Part shown: positions 1 to 12,014 of the stretch, in pieces | Numbering within the stretch: position 1 is the stretch's first letter | How the letters are laid out: every line of letters begins with the position of its first letter | Assembly: GCF_011682145.1 (NCBI RefSeq) | Contig: NZ_WHJH01000060.1 | Location: 1 to 40,578 of the forward strand | DNA: 40,578 nucleotides | Direction: 5' to 3' | Source: Massilia mucilaginosa | GTDB taxonomy: Bacteria; Pseudomonadota; Gammaproteobacteria; Burkholderiales; Burkholderiaceae_D | Made by a program: the position numbers and the translations under genes | The notes under the pieces: model-generated | Database searches by the model: none | Told to the model about the DNA's origin: nothing | What the model saw: only the letters and a program-made list of their open reading frames with translations

Positions 1-127
1 CTTGCCAGCGGCGAAAATCGTGGATGACGTCGCGGCGCTGCTGCCGTGGAATATGAAGGATTTGCATACCCCCGATTTAACCAGCGGCGTGACTTCCTGA
101 ACAGTCTGGGGTTGATGGATCGCTTAC
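1..127 (+). mobile_element. Right end of a probable IS66-family insertion sequence (truncated by window edge)
   Basis: The window opens inside an element whose last reading frame ends at base 100. It is followed by a short non-coding tail ending in GATCGCTTAC at 118-127. IS66-family terminal repeats characteristically begin GTAAGC, so a right end reading ...GCTTAC fits. IS66 elements make 8-bp target duplications, so bases 128-135 would be the duplicated target. The left end lies outside the window, so neither the paired repeat nor the duplication can be confirmed. Confidence 0.5.
2..100 (+). CDS. C-terminal fragment of an IS66-type transposase (partial)
   Basis: An open frame enters from the left edge and gives 32 residues before the TGA at 98-100. 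It contains VAALLPWNMKD. The LLPW(N/R) signature close to the C-terminus is typical of the IS66 transposase tail (the IS66_C element). Only the end is visible, so intactness cannot be judged. The position directly before an IS66-like terminal repeat supports the call; the short length keeps it tentative. Confidence 0.45.
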   Translation: MPAAKIVDDVAALLPWNMKDLHTPDLTSGVTS

Positions 128-395
128 GTCACATTGCACGCTCAACTCATTTTGACACCTTAGTTGAAATTTAATTAAGAGTGTCATTTTACACCAAGAA
201 AAACATGAAAAGTATTGTGGATTTTGCATTTATTCGAACAGAAAGCCATTCTTGAAGACATCGCCTTACTGCCCGGTTACTCATCGCTGGCGAGTGTATT
301 GCCGTGCGCATCCAAAAGACCTTTTGAATTCGGACATTGCCAGAAGCCGATCGCGTTTGCAGCTTTCCCTTCTCCGCCTGACGGTATCACCTTGC
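128..395. other. Intergenic stretch without a supported gene
   Basis: This is the flank between the IS end and the convergent redoxin gene. It is more AT-rich than the rest of the window over 130-240. One 65-codon frame is open on the plus strand, but its codon use is not biased like the real genes and its product has no recognisable feature. I see no tRNA and no clear terminator for the redoxin operon. Confidence 0.5.
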
Positions 396-1019
396 TTATC
401 CAGCGTATTTGATGGAGCAGCCGTAGGGCCTGGTATTGGCCTTCTCGACCGGCTTGCCGGCGTTGATGGCGGCGAGGGCCGCGCTCACGTAGTTTTCGGC
501 TTTTGCCAGGTCATTCTTGTCGGCGGTCGGAATGCTGTCGATGCCACCCTTGTAGACCAGCTGGCCAGCCGCATTGACGATGAAGATGTGCGGCGTGGTT
601 TGCGCGCCGTACAGCTTGCCGATCTTGCCGTCCGCATCGAGCACGGTTGCGGCCGGTGCCGCCTTGCGCTCGCCATTGAGCTTGCGGGCGGTGGCGCCGT
701 CCACATGGCCCTGCTTGCCCGGCGCCGACGACACCACCTGCAGCCACACCACGCCCTTGCCGGCGGCGTCCTTCTGCAGGTTCGGGATGTTGCCGCTCTC
801 ATAGTGCTTGGCGACGAACGGGCATTCATGGTTGGTCCACTCCAGCACCACCGTCTTGCCCTTGTAGGCGTCGAGCTTGAGCGGCTTGCCATCGGCCCCG
901 ACCGCATCGAACGCCGGCGCCTGCTTGTTCAGTTCGGCATTTGCCATCGCTCCCGAGGCGGCGGCGAGCAAACCCACCGCGACTGCGGCCTTGATCAAAT
1001 GCTTGATTGTTACCGACAT
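396..1019 (-). CDS. Secreted thioredoxin-family (redoxin/AhpC-TSA-like) protein
   Basis: The product has 207 residues and a Sec signal peptide (residues 1 to about 26, ending SGAMANA). The rest is a thioredoxin fold: an NHECPFVAKHY active-site strand with Cys66, a thioredoxin-like segment TPHIFIVNAAGQLVY, and a terminal RPYGCSIKY motif with Cys201. There is no CxxC; Cys66 is the likely reactive cysteine and Cys201 its probable resolving partner. The ATG at 1019 has AGGAG seven bases upstream. It lies 44 bases downstream of the DsbD-like gene on the same strand, which suggests that the membrane reductase supplies its electrons in the periplasm. Peroxidase and thiol-reductase roles cannot be told apart from sequence. 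Confidence 0.85.
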   Translation of the reverse strand: MSVTIKHLIKAAVAVGLLAAASGAMANAELNKQAPAFDAVGADGKPLKLDAYKGKTVVLEWTNHECPFVAKHYESGNIPNLQKDAAGKGVVWLQVVSSAPGKQGHVDGATARKLNGERKAAPAATVLDADGKIGKLYGAQTTPHIFIVNAAGQLVYKGGIDSIPTADKNDLAKAENYVSAALAAINAGKPVEKANTRPYGCSIKYAG

Positions 1020-1063
1020 GGCGCTTCTCCTTGAATTCCAGTTGAACGAAAGATGAGCCGGCG

Positions 1064-3226
1064 CTATTTCGAACGCAACGCCAAGCTGACGATGTCATGC
1101 GTCAGGATCTGGGGCAGCACATGCGCCTCCGATCCCGTGCCTGAGGGATAAAACAGATACAGCGGCACGCCGCTGCGCCCGTATTGCTTGAGCAAGGCGC
1201 TGATCCGCGCATCCTGGTTGGTCCAGTCGCCTTTCAGGTACGTAATGCCTTCCTCCTGTAACAATTCCTTGAACGCCGGCTTGCTCAGCGCTACTTTCTC
1301 GTTGACCAGGCAAGTGATGCACCAGGCGGCGGTCAGGTTGATGAAGACCGGCCTGCCCTGCTGGCGCAGCTCAGCCAGCCGCGGCGGCGAATACGCTTCC
1401 CAGTCTTGCCGCGCGCCTGCCTGCGCCACTTGCGCGGGCGACCCGGCCAGCAGGCGCACTGCCTGGAAGCTTACGCCGAGCGTGGCCAGCGTTGCCACCA
1501 GCAGCACGCCATTGGCCGCCAGGCGCCGGGCGCCGCTGGTGTTGCGGGTGCTGTCGAACAGCCACGCGATCAGCGCCAGCATGATCATTCCGCCCAGCGC
1601 CAGCGGCACGGCATTGACCCCCGCCTGTTGCGCAAGGACCCACACCAGCCACACGGCCGCAGCGTACATCGGGAACGCCAGCGCCTGCTTGAGCCGCTCC
1701 ATCCACAGGCCGGACTTGGGCAGAACCCGGTGCAGCGCCGGCCAGGCGCTGACCAGCATGTAAGGCAAGGCCAGGCCGAGGCCGAGCGCGATGAAGACCA
1801 GCCACAGCACGAGCGAGGGCTGAGTCAGCGCGAAGCCAAGCGCCGCGCCCATGAAGGGGGCTGTGCACGGGGTGGCGACAATGGTGGCCAGTACGCCCGT
1901 GAAAAAACTGCCGCTGTAGCCGTTGCGACTGGCCAGGCCCGCGCCGAGGTTGGCCGGTCCTCCCAGCGCAAACACGCCGGACAGGCTGAGGCCGACGACA
2001 AAGATCAGGTAAGCCACCCCGAGCACGAAATAGGGCGACTGGAACTGGAAGCCCCAGCCGACCTGGGCGCCCAGGCTCTTGATGACGATCAGCGCCAGGG
2101 CCAGCAGGCTGAAGCTGACCAGCACGCCGGCCGTGTAGGCGACGCCCTGCATGCGTTTTTGCGCGCCGCTCAGGTCGGAGTGCTTGAGCAGGCCCAAAGC
2201 CTTGATCGACAGCACCGGAAATACGCAGGGCATCAGGTTGAGCACTACGCCGCCGGCAAAGGCCAGCAGCAGTGCGCGCCACAAGGTGATGTTGCCCTCG
2301 CTTGAGGCGGGTACCGGCGCCGCGCCTTTGCCGGGCCGGGGCGCCGCCGCTCCCGCACCCAGTTCGACCGCGTGGACAATGGCGCCATCGCCGCCGGACG
2401 AGGTCTTTTCGTGCGCCACCAGTACGCCGCGCACCTGGCTGCCGTGCGCTGGCGGCGTCTCGCCGGCGGCCAGCGCGATCGTGAGCTGCTGTCCGTCGAG
2501 ACTGAATGACTGGGCAGCGTTGTGGGCCACCGTTCCCCATTGCGCCGGATAAAAGCGCAAGGTATGCTGCCGGGCGAACGCCGCTGCGCCGGTGCCGCCG
2601 ACTTGCGCCGGCAAGGTCAGACGCGCCTGGAGTGTGTCGCCCTGGCGCAGGTAGACGGCCTGCCAGTCGACCGCCAGCGGGATCTGTTTCAGTGCGGCGT
2701 CGATGACCGGCTTGTGCTCGCTGTGGACGGACGCGGTTGCCGCCACCGCCAGCGTGGTCCTCAGCGTCGCTTCTTGCGGAAAGCAGCTTTCTGCGCAGAC
2801 CAGCCAGCTTGCCTTGGCTTGCACCGGGATCTCGCTACCGATCGCTTGCGAGCCTGGCACGGTCAGTTTGGTGAGCAGGACGACCCGGTCGGCGTAGCCG
2901 TAGTTGGTGATCGGACCGATGTCGAAGCGGCTTGGCGCCGGCCAGAGAATCGCGCCGGTTGTCACGCCCGCCGGGAGCGTCCACGCGATGCTGGTGCTGG
3001 TGCCGGAGTCACCTGGATTCTTCCAGTAGGTATGCCAGTGTGGAATGATCTTTTGTTCGAGGCCCAGGTACACCGTCTGCCCGGGAACCACCTTGACGTG
3101 GTCGCTGATCAGCCGTACCGCGACCTGCTCCGTGCGCGCCTGGTCGAGCGGCAACTGCGCTGCCGCGGCGAGGTGCGCGAGCGTCAATGCGGCGGCGCTA
3201 AGCCATCGAACCTTTACAAGGAACAT
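1064..3226 (-). CDS. DsbD/ScsB-family thiol:disulfide interchange protein
   Basis: This inner-membrane protein carries reducing power from cytoplasmic thioredoxin to periplasmic thiols. From the ATG at 3226 it has 720 residues: a signal peptide, a periplasmic beta domain of about 280 residues (with HWHTYWKNPGDSG), and a multi-span DsbD/CcdA core with the paired cysteines in LNLMPCVFPVLS and IVATPCTAPFMG. A C-terminal thioredoxin domain has WCITC (cysteines near 636 and 639). An upstream GTG/ATG-frame start at 3253 is possible, but 3226 has GGAG seven bases before it and gives a cleaner signal peptide. The large N-terminal domain is closer to ScsB-type proteins than to classical DsbD. It is followed by a secreted redoxin, its likely client. 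Confidence 0.88.
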   Translation of the reverse strand: MFLVKVRWLSAAALTLAHLAAAAQLPLDQARTEQVAVRLISDHVKVVPGQTVYLGLEQKIIPHWHTYWKNPGDSGTSTSIAWTLPAGVTTGAILWPAPSRFDIGPITNYGYADRVVLLTKLTVPGSQAIGSEIPVQAKASWLVCAESCFPQEATLRTTLAVAATASVHSEHKPVIDAALKQIPLAVDWQAVYLRQGDTLQARLTLPAQVGGTGAAAFARQHTLRFYPAQWGTVAHNAAQSFSLDGQQLTIALAAGETPPAHGSQVRGVLVAHEKTSSGGDGAIVHAVELGAGAAAPRPGKGAAPVPASSEGNITLWRALLLAFAGGVVLNLMPCVFPVLSIKALGLLKHSDLSGAQKRMQGVAYTAGVLVSFSLLALALIVIKSLGAQVGWGFQFQSPYFVLGVAYLIFVVGLSLSGVFALGGPANLGAGLASRNGYSGSFFTGVLATIVATPCTAPFMGAALGFALTQPSLVLWLVFIALGLGLALPYMLVSAWPALHRVLPKSGLWMERLKQALAFPMYAAAVWLVWVLAQQAGVNAVPLALGGMIMLALIAWLFDSTRNTSGARRLAANGVLLVATLATLGVSFQAVRLLAGSPAQVAQAGARQDWEAYSPPRLAELRQQGRPVFINLTAAWCITCLVNEKVALSKPAFKELLQEEGITYLKGDWTNQDARISALLKQYGRSGVPLYLFYPSGTGSEAHVLPQILTHDIVSLALRSK

Positions 3227-3346
3227 GAAGACACTCCAGAGCGGCGTAAACACGCGGGCGGCACCGCTGAAAATTGATCGATCCAGCCATACTAATCAAA
3301 GTCGCGACCCGACGCAACGCAGGGGCGCCGCGCCGCGCCACATGGC

Positions 3347-3377
3347 AAAAACCCGCCGGCGTCGGACGCGGGCGGGT
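3347..3377 (-). terminator. Intrinsic terminator of pstS
   Basis: Read on the minus strand, the arms ACCCGCC and GGCGGGT enclose a second perfect stem (GCGTC/GACGC) and are followed by five Ts. It starts 27 bases after the pstS stop. The strength and position fit a Rho-independent terminator that separates pstS from the DsbD/redoxin pair. Confidence 0.8.
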
Positions 3378-3403
3378 GGTTTGCTGCCAAAAACGACGAT
3401 GGA

Positions 3404-4468
3404 TTAACGCAGGTTGAGCGCCTCGGACAGCGACCATTTCAGTGGCTGTCCGCTGGCATCGGTAATCGTGGTCAGATCGCCGAAGATGCGGCCCTGCATG
3501 GCGTCCGGCAGGCGCACGAAATTGGCGTTGCCGACAATCGAATCACCGTGGGCGAAGCCCCAGGCGAAGAATTTCAGCGTGGCGATGGTCTTTTCCGGAT
3601 TGTTGCTCGCTTGCGAGGCAACAATGAAGGTGCCCGACGTGATCGGCCAGGTGCCCGGGCCGGCGCGGTCGGTCAGCATGTCTTCGTACTTGGCCTGGGT
3701 GACCCAGGTGCTGTTCAGCAGCGCGGCCGTGAAGCCTTCCGCGCCTGGCGCCACGACCTTGCCGTCGCGGTTTTTCAGGCGCGTGAACGCCAGTTTGTCT
3801 TGCACGACGTACTGATAATCGACGTAGGCAATCGCCCCCGACGTCTGCTTGAGCGCGCTCACGGCGCCGCTACTGCCGTTGACCTGGGTGACGCCATTGG
3901 CCCAGGCAACCGTAAAGTTGCGGCCGTACGCCTGTTTCCATGCCGGGCTGACCTTGCTCAGGTAATCGCTGAAGTTGTAGGTCGTGCCCGAACCATCCTG
4001 GCGCGCGATGACGGTGATGCCCAGGTCCGGCAGTGCCACGCCCGGATTGGCCGCGGTCAGCTTCGGATCGTTCCATTTGGTGATCTTGCGCGAGAAGATG
4101 TCGGCCAGCAGTTCGCCGCTCAGCTGCACGTCACCGCGCTTGAGGCCCGGCAGGTTGACCACAGGTACCACGCCCGACACGGCGCTCGGGAAGCAAATCA
4201 TCTTGCCGGCCTTGAGGTCGGCTTGCGATGGCGCGATGTCGGTCGCGCCGAACTCGACGGTTTTGGCTTTGACCTGCTTGATGCCTTCGCTCGATCCGTT
4301 GGCCTGGTAGTTCAGCTTGAGGTTTTGCGATTTGCCATATACATCGGCAAGTTTGACGTACAGCGGCTGCGCTGCGGACGAACCGGCGCCGCTGATATCG
4401 ATGGCGTGCGCCGCGAACGAGGAAAGAAACAATGACAGAGTGATCGTAGTTTTTACAGCAGAGAACAT
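3404..4468 (-). CDS. pstS: Phosphate ABC transporter periplasmic binding protein PstS
   Basis: It binds phosphate in the periplasm. The 354 residues match the family's usual length. After a signal peptide (MFSAVKTTIT... to FAAHA) the mature protein starts ISGAGSSAAQPLYVKL. It also has the family's NGSSEGIKQV, ATDIAPSQADL, KITKWNDP, ARQDGSGTTYNFSDYL and NGSSGAVSALKQTSGAIAYVDYQY segments, which line the phosphate cleft. An in-frame start at 4567 would add 33 non-signal residues, so the ATG at 4468 is preferred. No pstC, pstA, pstB or phoU lies next to it; it has its own promoter-like site and terminator. It is probably a second PstS serving a transporter encoded elsewhere. Confidence 0.92.
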   Translation of the reverse strand: MFSAVKTTITLSLFLSSFAAHAIDISGAGSSAAQPLYVKLADVYGKSQNLKLNYQANGSSEGIKQVKAKTVEFGATDIAPSQADLKAGKMICFPSAVSGVVPVVNLPGLKRGDVQLSGELLADIFSRKITKWNDPKLTAANPGVALPDLGITVIARQDGSGTTYNFSDYLSKVSPAWKQAYGRNFTVAWANGVTQVNGSSGAVSALKQTSGAIAYVDYQYVVQDKLAFTRLKNRDGKVVAPGAEGFTAALLNSTWVTQAKYEDMLTDRAGPGTWPITSGTFIVASQASNNPEKTIATLKFFAWGFAHGDSIVGNANFVRLPDAMQGRIFGDLTTITDASGQPLKWSLSEALNLR

Positions 4469-4538
4469 AAATTCCAGGAGTCTTGAAGTAATCGGAAACG
4501 CGCCGGCTGCTGGGCAGCCAGGAAACGAGCAACCGAAG

Positions 4539-4567
4539 ATAATAACAGATGTACAACACCGCCACAA
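4539..4567 (-). promoter_or_regulatory. Candidate sigma-70 promoter of pstS
   Basis: Read on the minus strand, TTGTGG (4567-4562) is followed after exactly 17 bases by TATTAT (4544-4539), about 70 bases before the pstS start. The -10 is a good match and the -35 fair. A CTGTTAT half-site overlaps the -10, but no convincing paired Pho box was found. Confidence 0.45.
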
Positions 4568-4698
4568 TCCGTGTAAATACTTAGTTTTGGTAAAAACCAG
4601 GGAAAATCGTCAAGTAAACAGCCACTTATGAGCGTTGCATAAAATATATTCCCGGTGCATGGCCGGCGATCATGGGCCGAGCGGACCGGCGCCGCTGC

Positions 4699-4707
4699 TG
4701 TTACAAT
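4699..4707 (+). promoter_or_regulatory. Extended -10 element directly before czcI
   Basis: TGTTACAAT (TGn plus TACAAT) ends seven bases before the czcI ATG at 4714. A transcript from it would begin at or next to the start codon. No -35 match is seen 17 bases upstream. It suggests a leaderless czcI message or a metal-activator-dependent promoter. Confidence 0.4.
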
Positions 4708-4713
4708 CGCCCC

Positions 4714-5052
4714 ATGCGACGTTTGTTCATTATTTTCATGCTGCTGATCTTCCCGCTCCAGGTGAGCTGGGCGGTTGCGAGCGCGTATTGCGCGCATGAA
4801 CCTTCGTCGACCATATCGCATCCCGGACATCACGAGCACGCCGGCGACGATCACGCCAGCCACGACAACTCCCCGTTCGGCATCGACCAGGATTGCGGCG
4901 ACTGCCACTTCACCAGCGTCGGCATCACCACCTCCACCAGCGGCAGCATCGCGCCGCCGCCGACGGCGTACGCCCACGCAGCGGACGCCGCACGCCAGGG
5001 AACCTTGCGTCCCACCCGTCCTGAACGTCCCAAATGGCAAGGCCCTGCCTGA
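4714..5052 (+). CDS. czcI: CzcI-like small periplasmic metal-resistance protein
   Basis: The product has 112 residues. A signal peptide (MRRLFIIFMLLIFPLQVSWA) is followed by AYCAHE, a His/Asp-rich stretch (HPGHHEHAGDDHASHD) and a DCGDCHF motif. This layout matches CzcI, the small protein encoded just before czcC in Cupriavidus-type clusters and thought to modulate the efflux system. The His and Cys residues could bind Zn, Co or Cd. A start at 4672 is in frame but would put charged residues before the signal peptide, so 4714 is chosen. The C-terminal part after about residue 75 is Ala/Pro/Arg-rich and less conserved-looking. It lies 121 bases before czcC. Confidence 0.75.
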   Translation: MRRLFIIFMLLIFPLQVSWAVASAYCAHEPSSTISHPGHHEHAGDDHASHDNSPFGIDQDCGDCHFTSVGITTSTSGSIAPPPTAYAHAADAARQGTLRPTRPERPKWQGPA

Positions 5053-5173
5053 TCCGGCTGCCGCTGCCGCACTTCTGATACCAGCCCAAGGCTGGACGTC
5101 ACTGCCGTAATCGACACCTGCACCGCTGGCGCGCCCGGCCGGATTCCCTTGTCTGTTTAACCAGGAGAATTCG

Positions 5174-6529
5174 ATGTACAAACTCGTCTTGCCGTTAGCG
5201 ATTGCTGCGGCATTGGCCTGCCATGCGCAGGCTCAAACAACACCCTTTGCCATTGCGGCACCCGGCCCGATGAAGACCGCAACGCCCGGCATGCCTTTAC
5301 GGGCGCCAACGATGACGTCCGGCCAGCCGTCCTCTACGGCAATCATTCAGGCGTCCCCTGCCGGGGCACCGCTATTGCTGGCCGGCGCCCTGGCGCGCGT
5401 GCTGCAAGCCAATCCCGACCTGCGCGCAGGCGCGCATGAAATCGACGCCCAGGCCGGCGCCGTCATGCAGGCTGGCGTGGCCCCCAATCCGGAACTGGCC
5501 ACGCTGGTCGAAGACGCGCGCGCATCGGCCCGGACCACCACCGTCCAGCTCAACGTACCGATCGAACTGGGCGGCAAGCGCATGGCGCGCGTGAACGCCG
5601 CGCAACTTGGGCAGGATGCCGCCGGCGCCGAACTGGCCGTCAAGCGCAATGCCGTGCTGGCCTCGGCACGCGCCGCCTTTTACGATCTGCTCGCCGCCCA
5701 GCAGCGCCTGCACATCGCCAACGAATCGCTGGCCCTGGCCGATGGCGCGCTCGCCGCGGCGTCCAAGCGCGTCCTGGCCGGCAAGAATTCGCCGGTCGAC
5801 GAGACGCGCGCGCGCATCGCCGCCGCCAGCGTCAAGCTCGACCTGGCGCAAGCCGGCGGCGAACTGGCGGGCGCCAGGCAGCGCCTCGCTGCGCTGTGGG
5901 GCGGCAGCGGGCGCGATATCGGCCATGTGCAGGGACGGCTCGACCGTCTGCCGGCGCAGCCGACCCTGCCCCACCTGATGGCGCAATTGGACGCCGCCCC
6001 CGCGCTACGGCTGGCGCAGACCGAACTGGCGCGCCGGCAAGCGCTGGCGCAAGTCGAACGCGCCGGCCGCCTGCCCGACCTGACCGTCAGCATCGGCGCC
6101 AAGCGCGACCAGCAGGCGGGCCGCAACCAGGCGGTGTTTGGCCTGGCGATTCCCCTGCCCCTGTTCGACCGCAACCAGGGCAAGCTGCACGAAGCGTTGC
6201 AACGCGGCGAAAAGGCCCGCGTCGAGCTCGACGGCGCCCGCGCGCGTCTGACCAGCGAGCTGGCTCAGGCGTACGAAGCGCTGGCCGTCGCCCGTGAACA
6301 GGCCCGGCTGCTGAACGACGACATCCTGCCCGGTGCGCAAAGCGCCTACGAGGCCGCCCGTACCGGCTTCGAGTACGGCAAGTTCGCTTTGATCGATGTG
6401 ATCGACGCCCAGCGCACCTTGCTGCAAGCGCGCCTCCAGCACCTGCGCGCCCTGGCGGACGCCCATCGCGCTTGCGCCGACATCGACAGTATCCTCGGCG
6501 CCCATGGCGCCACCCAGACAGTGGAGTAA
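5174..6529 (+). CDS. czcC: Outer-membrane efflux protein, TolC family (CzcC-like)
   Basis: It forms the outer-membrane and periplasmic exit duct of the tripartite metal pump. The 451 residues begin with a signal peptide (cleaved near ACHAQAQ), then a linker rich in Pro, Ala and Thr. Two OEP-type alpha-hairpin repeats follow, with long Ala/Leu/Arg helices and beta segments such as TTTVQLNVPIELGGKR and VFGLAIPLPLFDRNQGK, which are typical of CzcC. The ATG at 5174 has AGGAG six bases upstream. The czcB start lies four bases beyond the stop codon, so translation is probably coupled. Confidence 0.9.
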   Translation: MYKLVLPLAIAAALACHAQAQTTPFAIAAPGPMKTATPGMPLRAPTMTSGQPSSTAIIQASPAGAPLLLAGALARVLQANPDLRAGAHEIDAQAGAVMQAGVAPNPELATLVEDARASARTTTVQLNVPIELGGKRMARVNAAQLGQDAAGAELAVKRNAVLASARAAFYDLLAAQQRLHIANESLALADGALAAASKRVLAGKNSPVDETRARIAAASVKLDLAQAGGELAGARQRLAALWGGSGRDIGHVQGRLDRLPAQPTLPHLMAQLDAAPALRLAQTELARRQALAQVERAGRLPDLTVSIGAKRDQQAGRNQAVFGLAIPLPLFDRNQGKLHEALQRGEKARVELDGARARLTSELAQAYEALAVAREQARLLNDDILPGAQSAYEAARTGFEYGKFALIDVIDAQRTLLQARLQHLRALADAHRACADIDSILGAHGATQTVE

Positions 6530-6532
6530 TGC

Positions 6533-11217
<4,685 letters not shown>

Positions 11218-11316
11218 TGGCATTCTGTGGGATTCCGGCACACCCATTAGTGCCGAGCTTGCTTGCGCTCCGCGCCTGCGTTAGCATGATTGCATCTCGG
11301 ACTCCCGGACCGCGCC

Positions 11317-12009
11317 ATGGAAACGTCATCGATTGTCAGTGCAGTCAAGATCGACCAGTGGCAGCGCAAGCGCCAGCAGGGCTTCAAGTCGGTCCCTGAC
11401 GAGGGTCGCACCGTTACCTACCTCGGCAAGGCCTTTCACGTCTATCCCGACACCTTCTGGCCCTTCCTCGACAGCCAGCCGCTGGTGCGCAAGCTGCGCA
11501 TCGGCGCCGGCCAGAGCGTGCTCGACGTCGGCACCGGCTCCGGCGTGATCGCCGTCTTCGCCAGCCTCGGCGGGGCCGGCCGCGTGCTGGCGGTCGATAT
11601 CAATCCGGCCGCCATTCGCAGCGCGCGCCGCAATGCGCGCGCGCATGGCGTCGACGGCGTGATGGAAGTGCGCCGCTCCGACCTGTTCGAGCAGGTCGGC
11701 GACGAACGCTTCGATGTCATCACCGCCAATCTGCCGTTTCGCAACAAGCCGGCGCCCGATGTGGTGGCGCAATCCCAATGGGACACCGGCTTCCGCACGA
11801 ATACCCTGTTTTTCGAGCAGGTCGGCGCCCATCTCAAGCCGGGCGGGCGCATCTATTTTGCGCATGCCAATTTCGGCGAGGTGGACGAAGTCCGGCGCCT
11901 GGCCAGGCAAGCCGGCATGCGCGTGCGCCGCCTCGCCAGCAGCGTTCCGGGCGAGGGCGAAGAACGCCAGTTCCATGTCTTCCTGATCAAGCCCGCGGCG
12001 TCGGCGTAG
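11317..12009 (+). CDS. SAM-dependent methyltransferase (PrmC/HemK-like fold)
   Basis: The product has 230 residues. Motif I is VLDVGTGSGVIAVF (about residues 68-81), the acidic SAM-ribose residue is in VLAVDINPAAI (Asp94), and motif IV is NLPF (138-141), a variant of the N-P-P-Y/F motif of enzymes that methylate amide or amino nitrogens. The N-terminal 60 residues (with FHVYPDTFWPFLDS) would form the substrate-side lid. The ATG at 11317 is chosen over an in-frame TTG at 11290; neither has a strong ribosome-binding site. The GTG of the sulfotransferase follows five bases after the stop, so the enzyme probably acts in one pathway with the two downstream genes. The substrate cannot be inferred. 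Confidence 0.8.
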   Translation: METSSIVSAVKIDQWQRKRQQGFKSVPDEGRTVTYLGKAFHVYPDTFWPFLDSQPLVRKLRIGAGQSVLDVGTGSGVIAVFASLGGAGRVLAVDINPAAIRSARRNARAHGVDGVMEVRRSDLFEQVGDERFDVITANLPFRNKPAPDVVAQSQWDTGFRTNTLFFEQVGAHLKPGGRIYFAHANFGEVDEVRRLARQAGMRVRRLASSVPGEGEERQFHVFLIKPAASA

Positions 12010-12014
12010 CGCCG

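Noticed and set aside
215-412. 65-codon plus-strand frame near the IS end
   Set aside because: No ribosome-binding site, unbiased codons, no recognisable motif, and it runs into the convergent redoxin gene.
4539-4560. Pho box for pstS
   Set aside because: One CTGTTAT half-site is good but the half-site 11 bases away matches only about four of seven, and it overlaps the -10, which is not the usual PhoB position.
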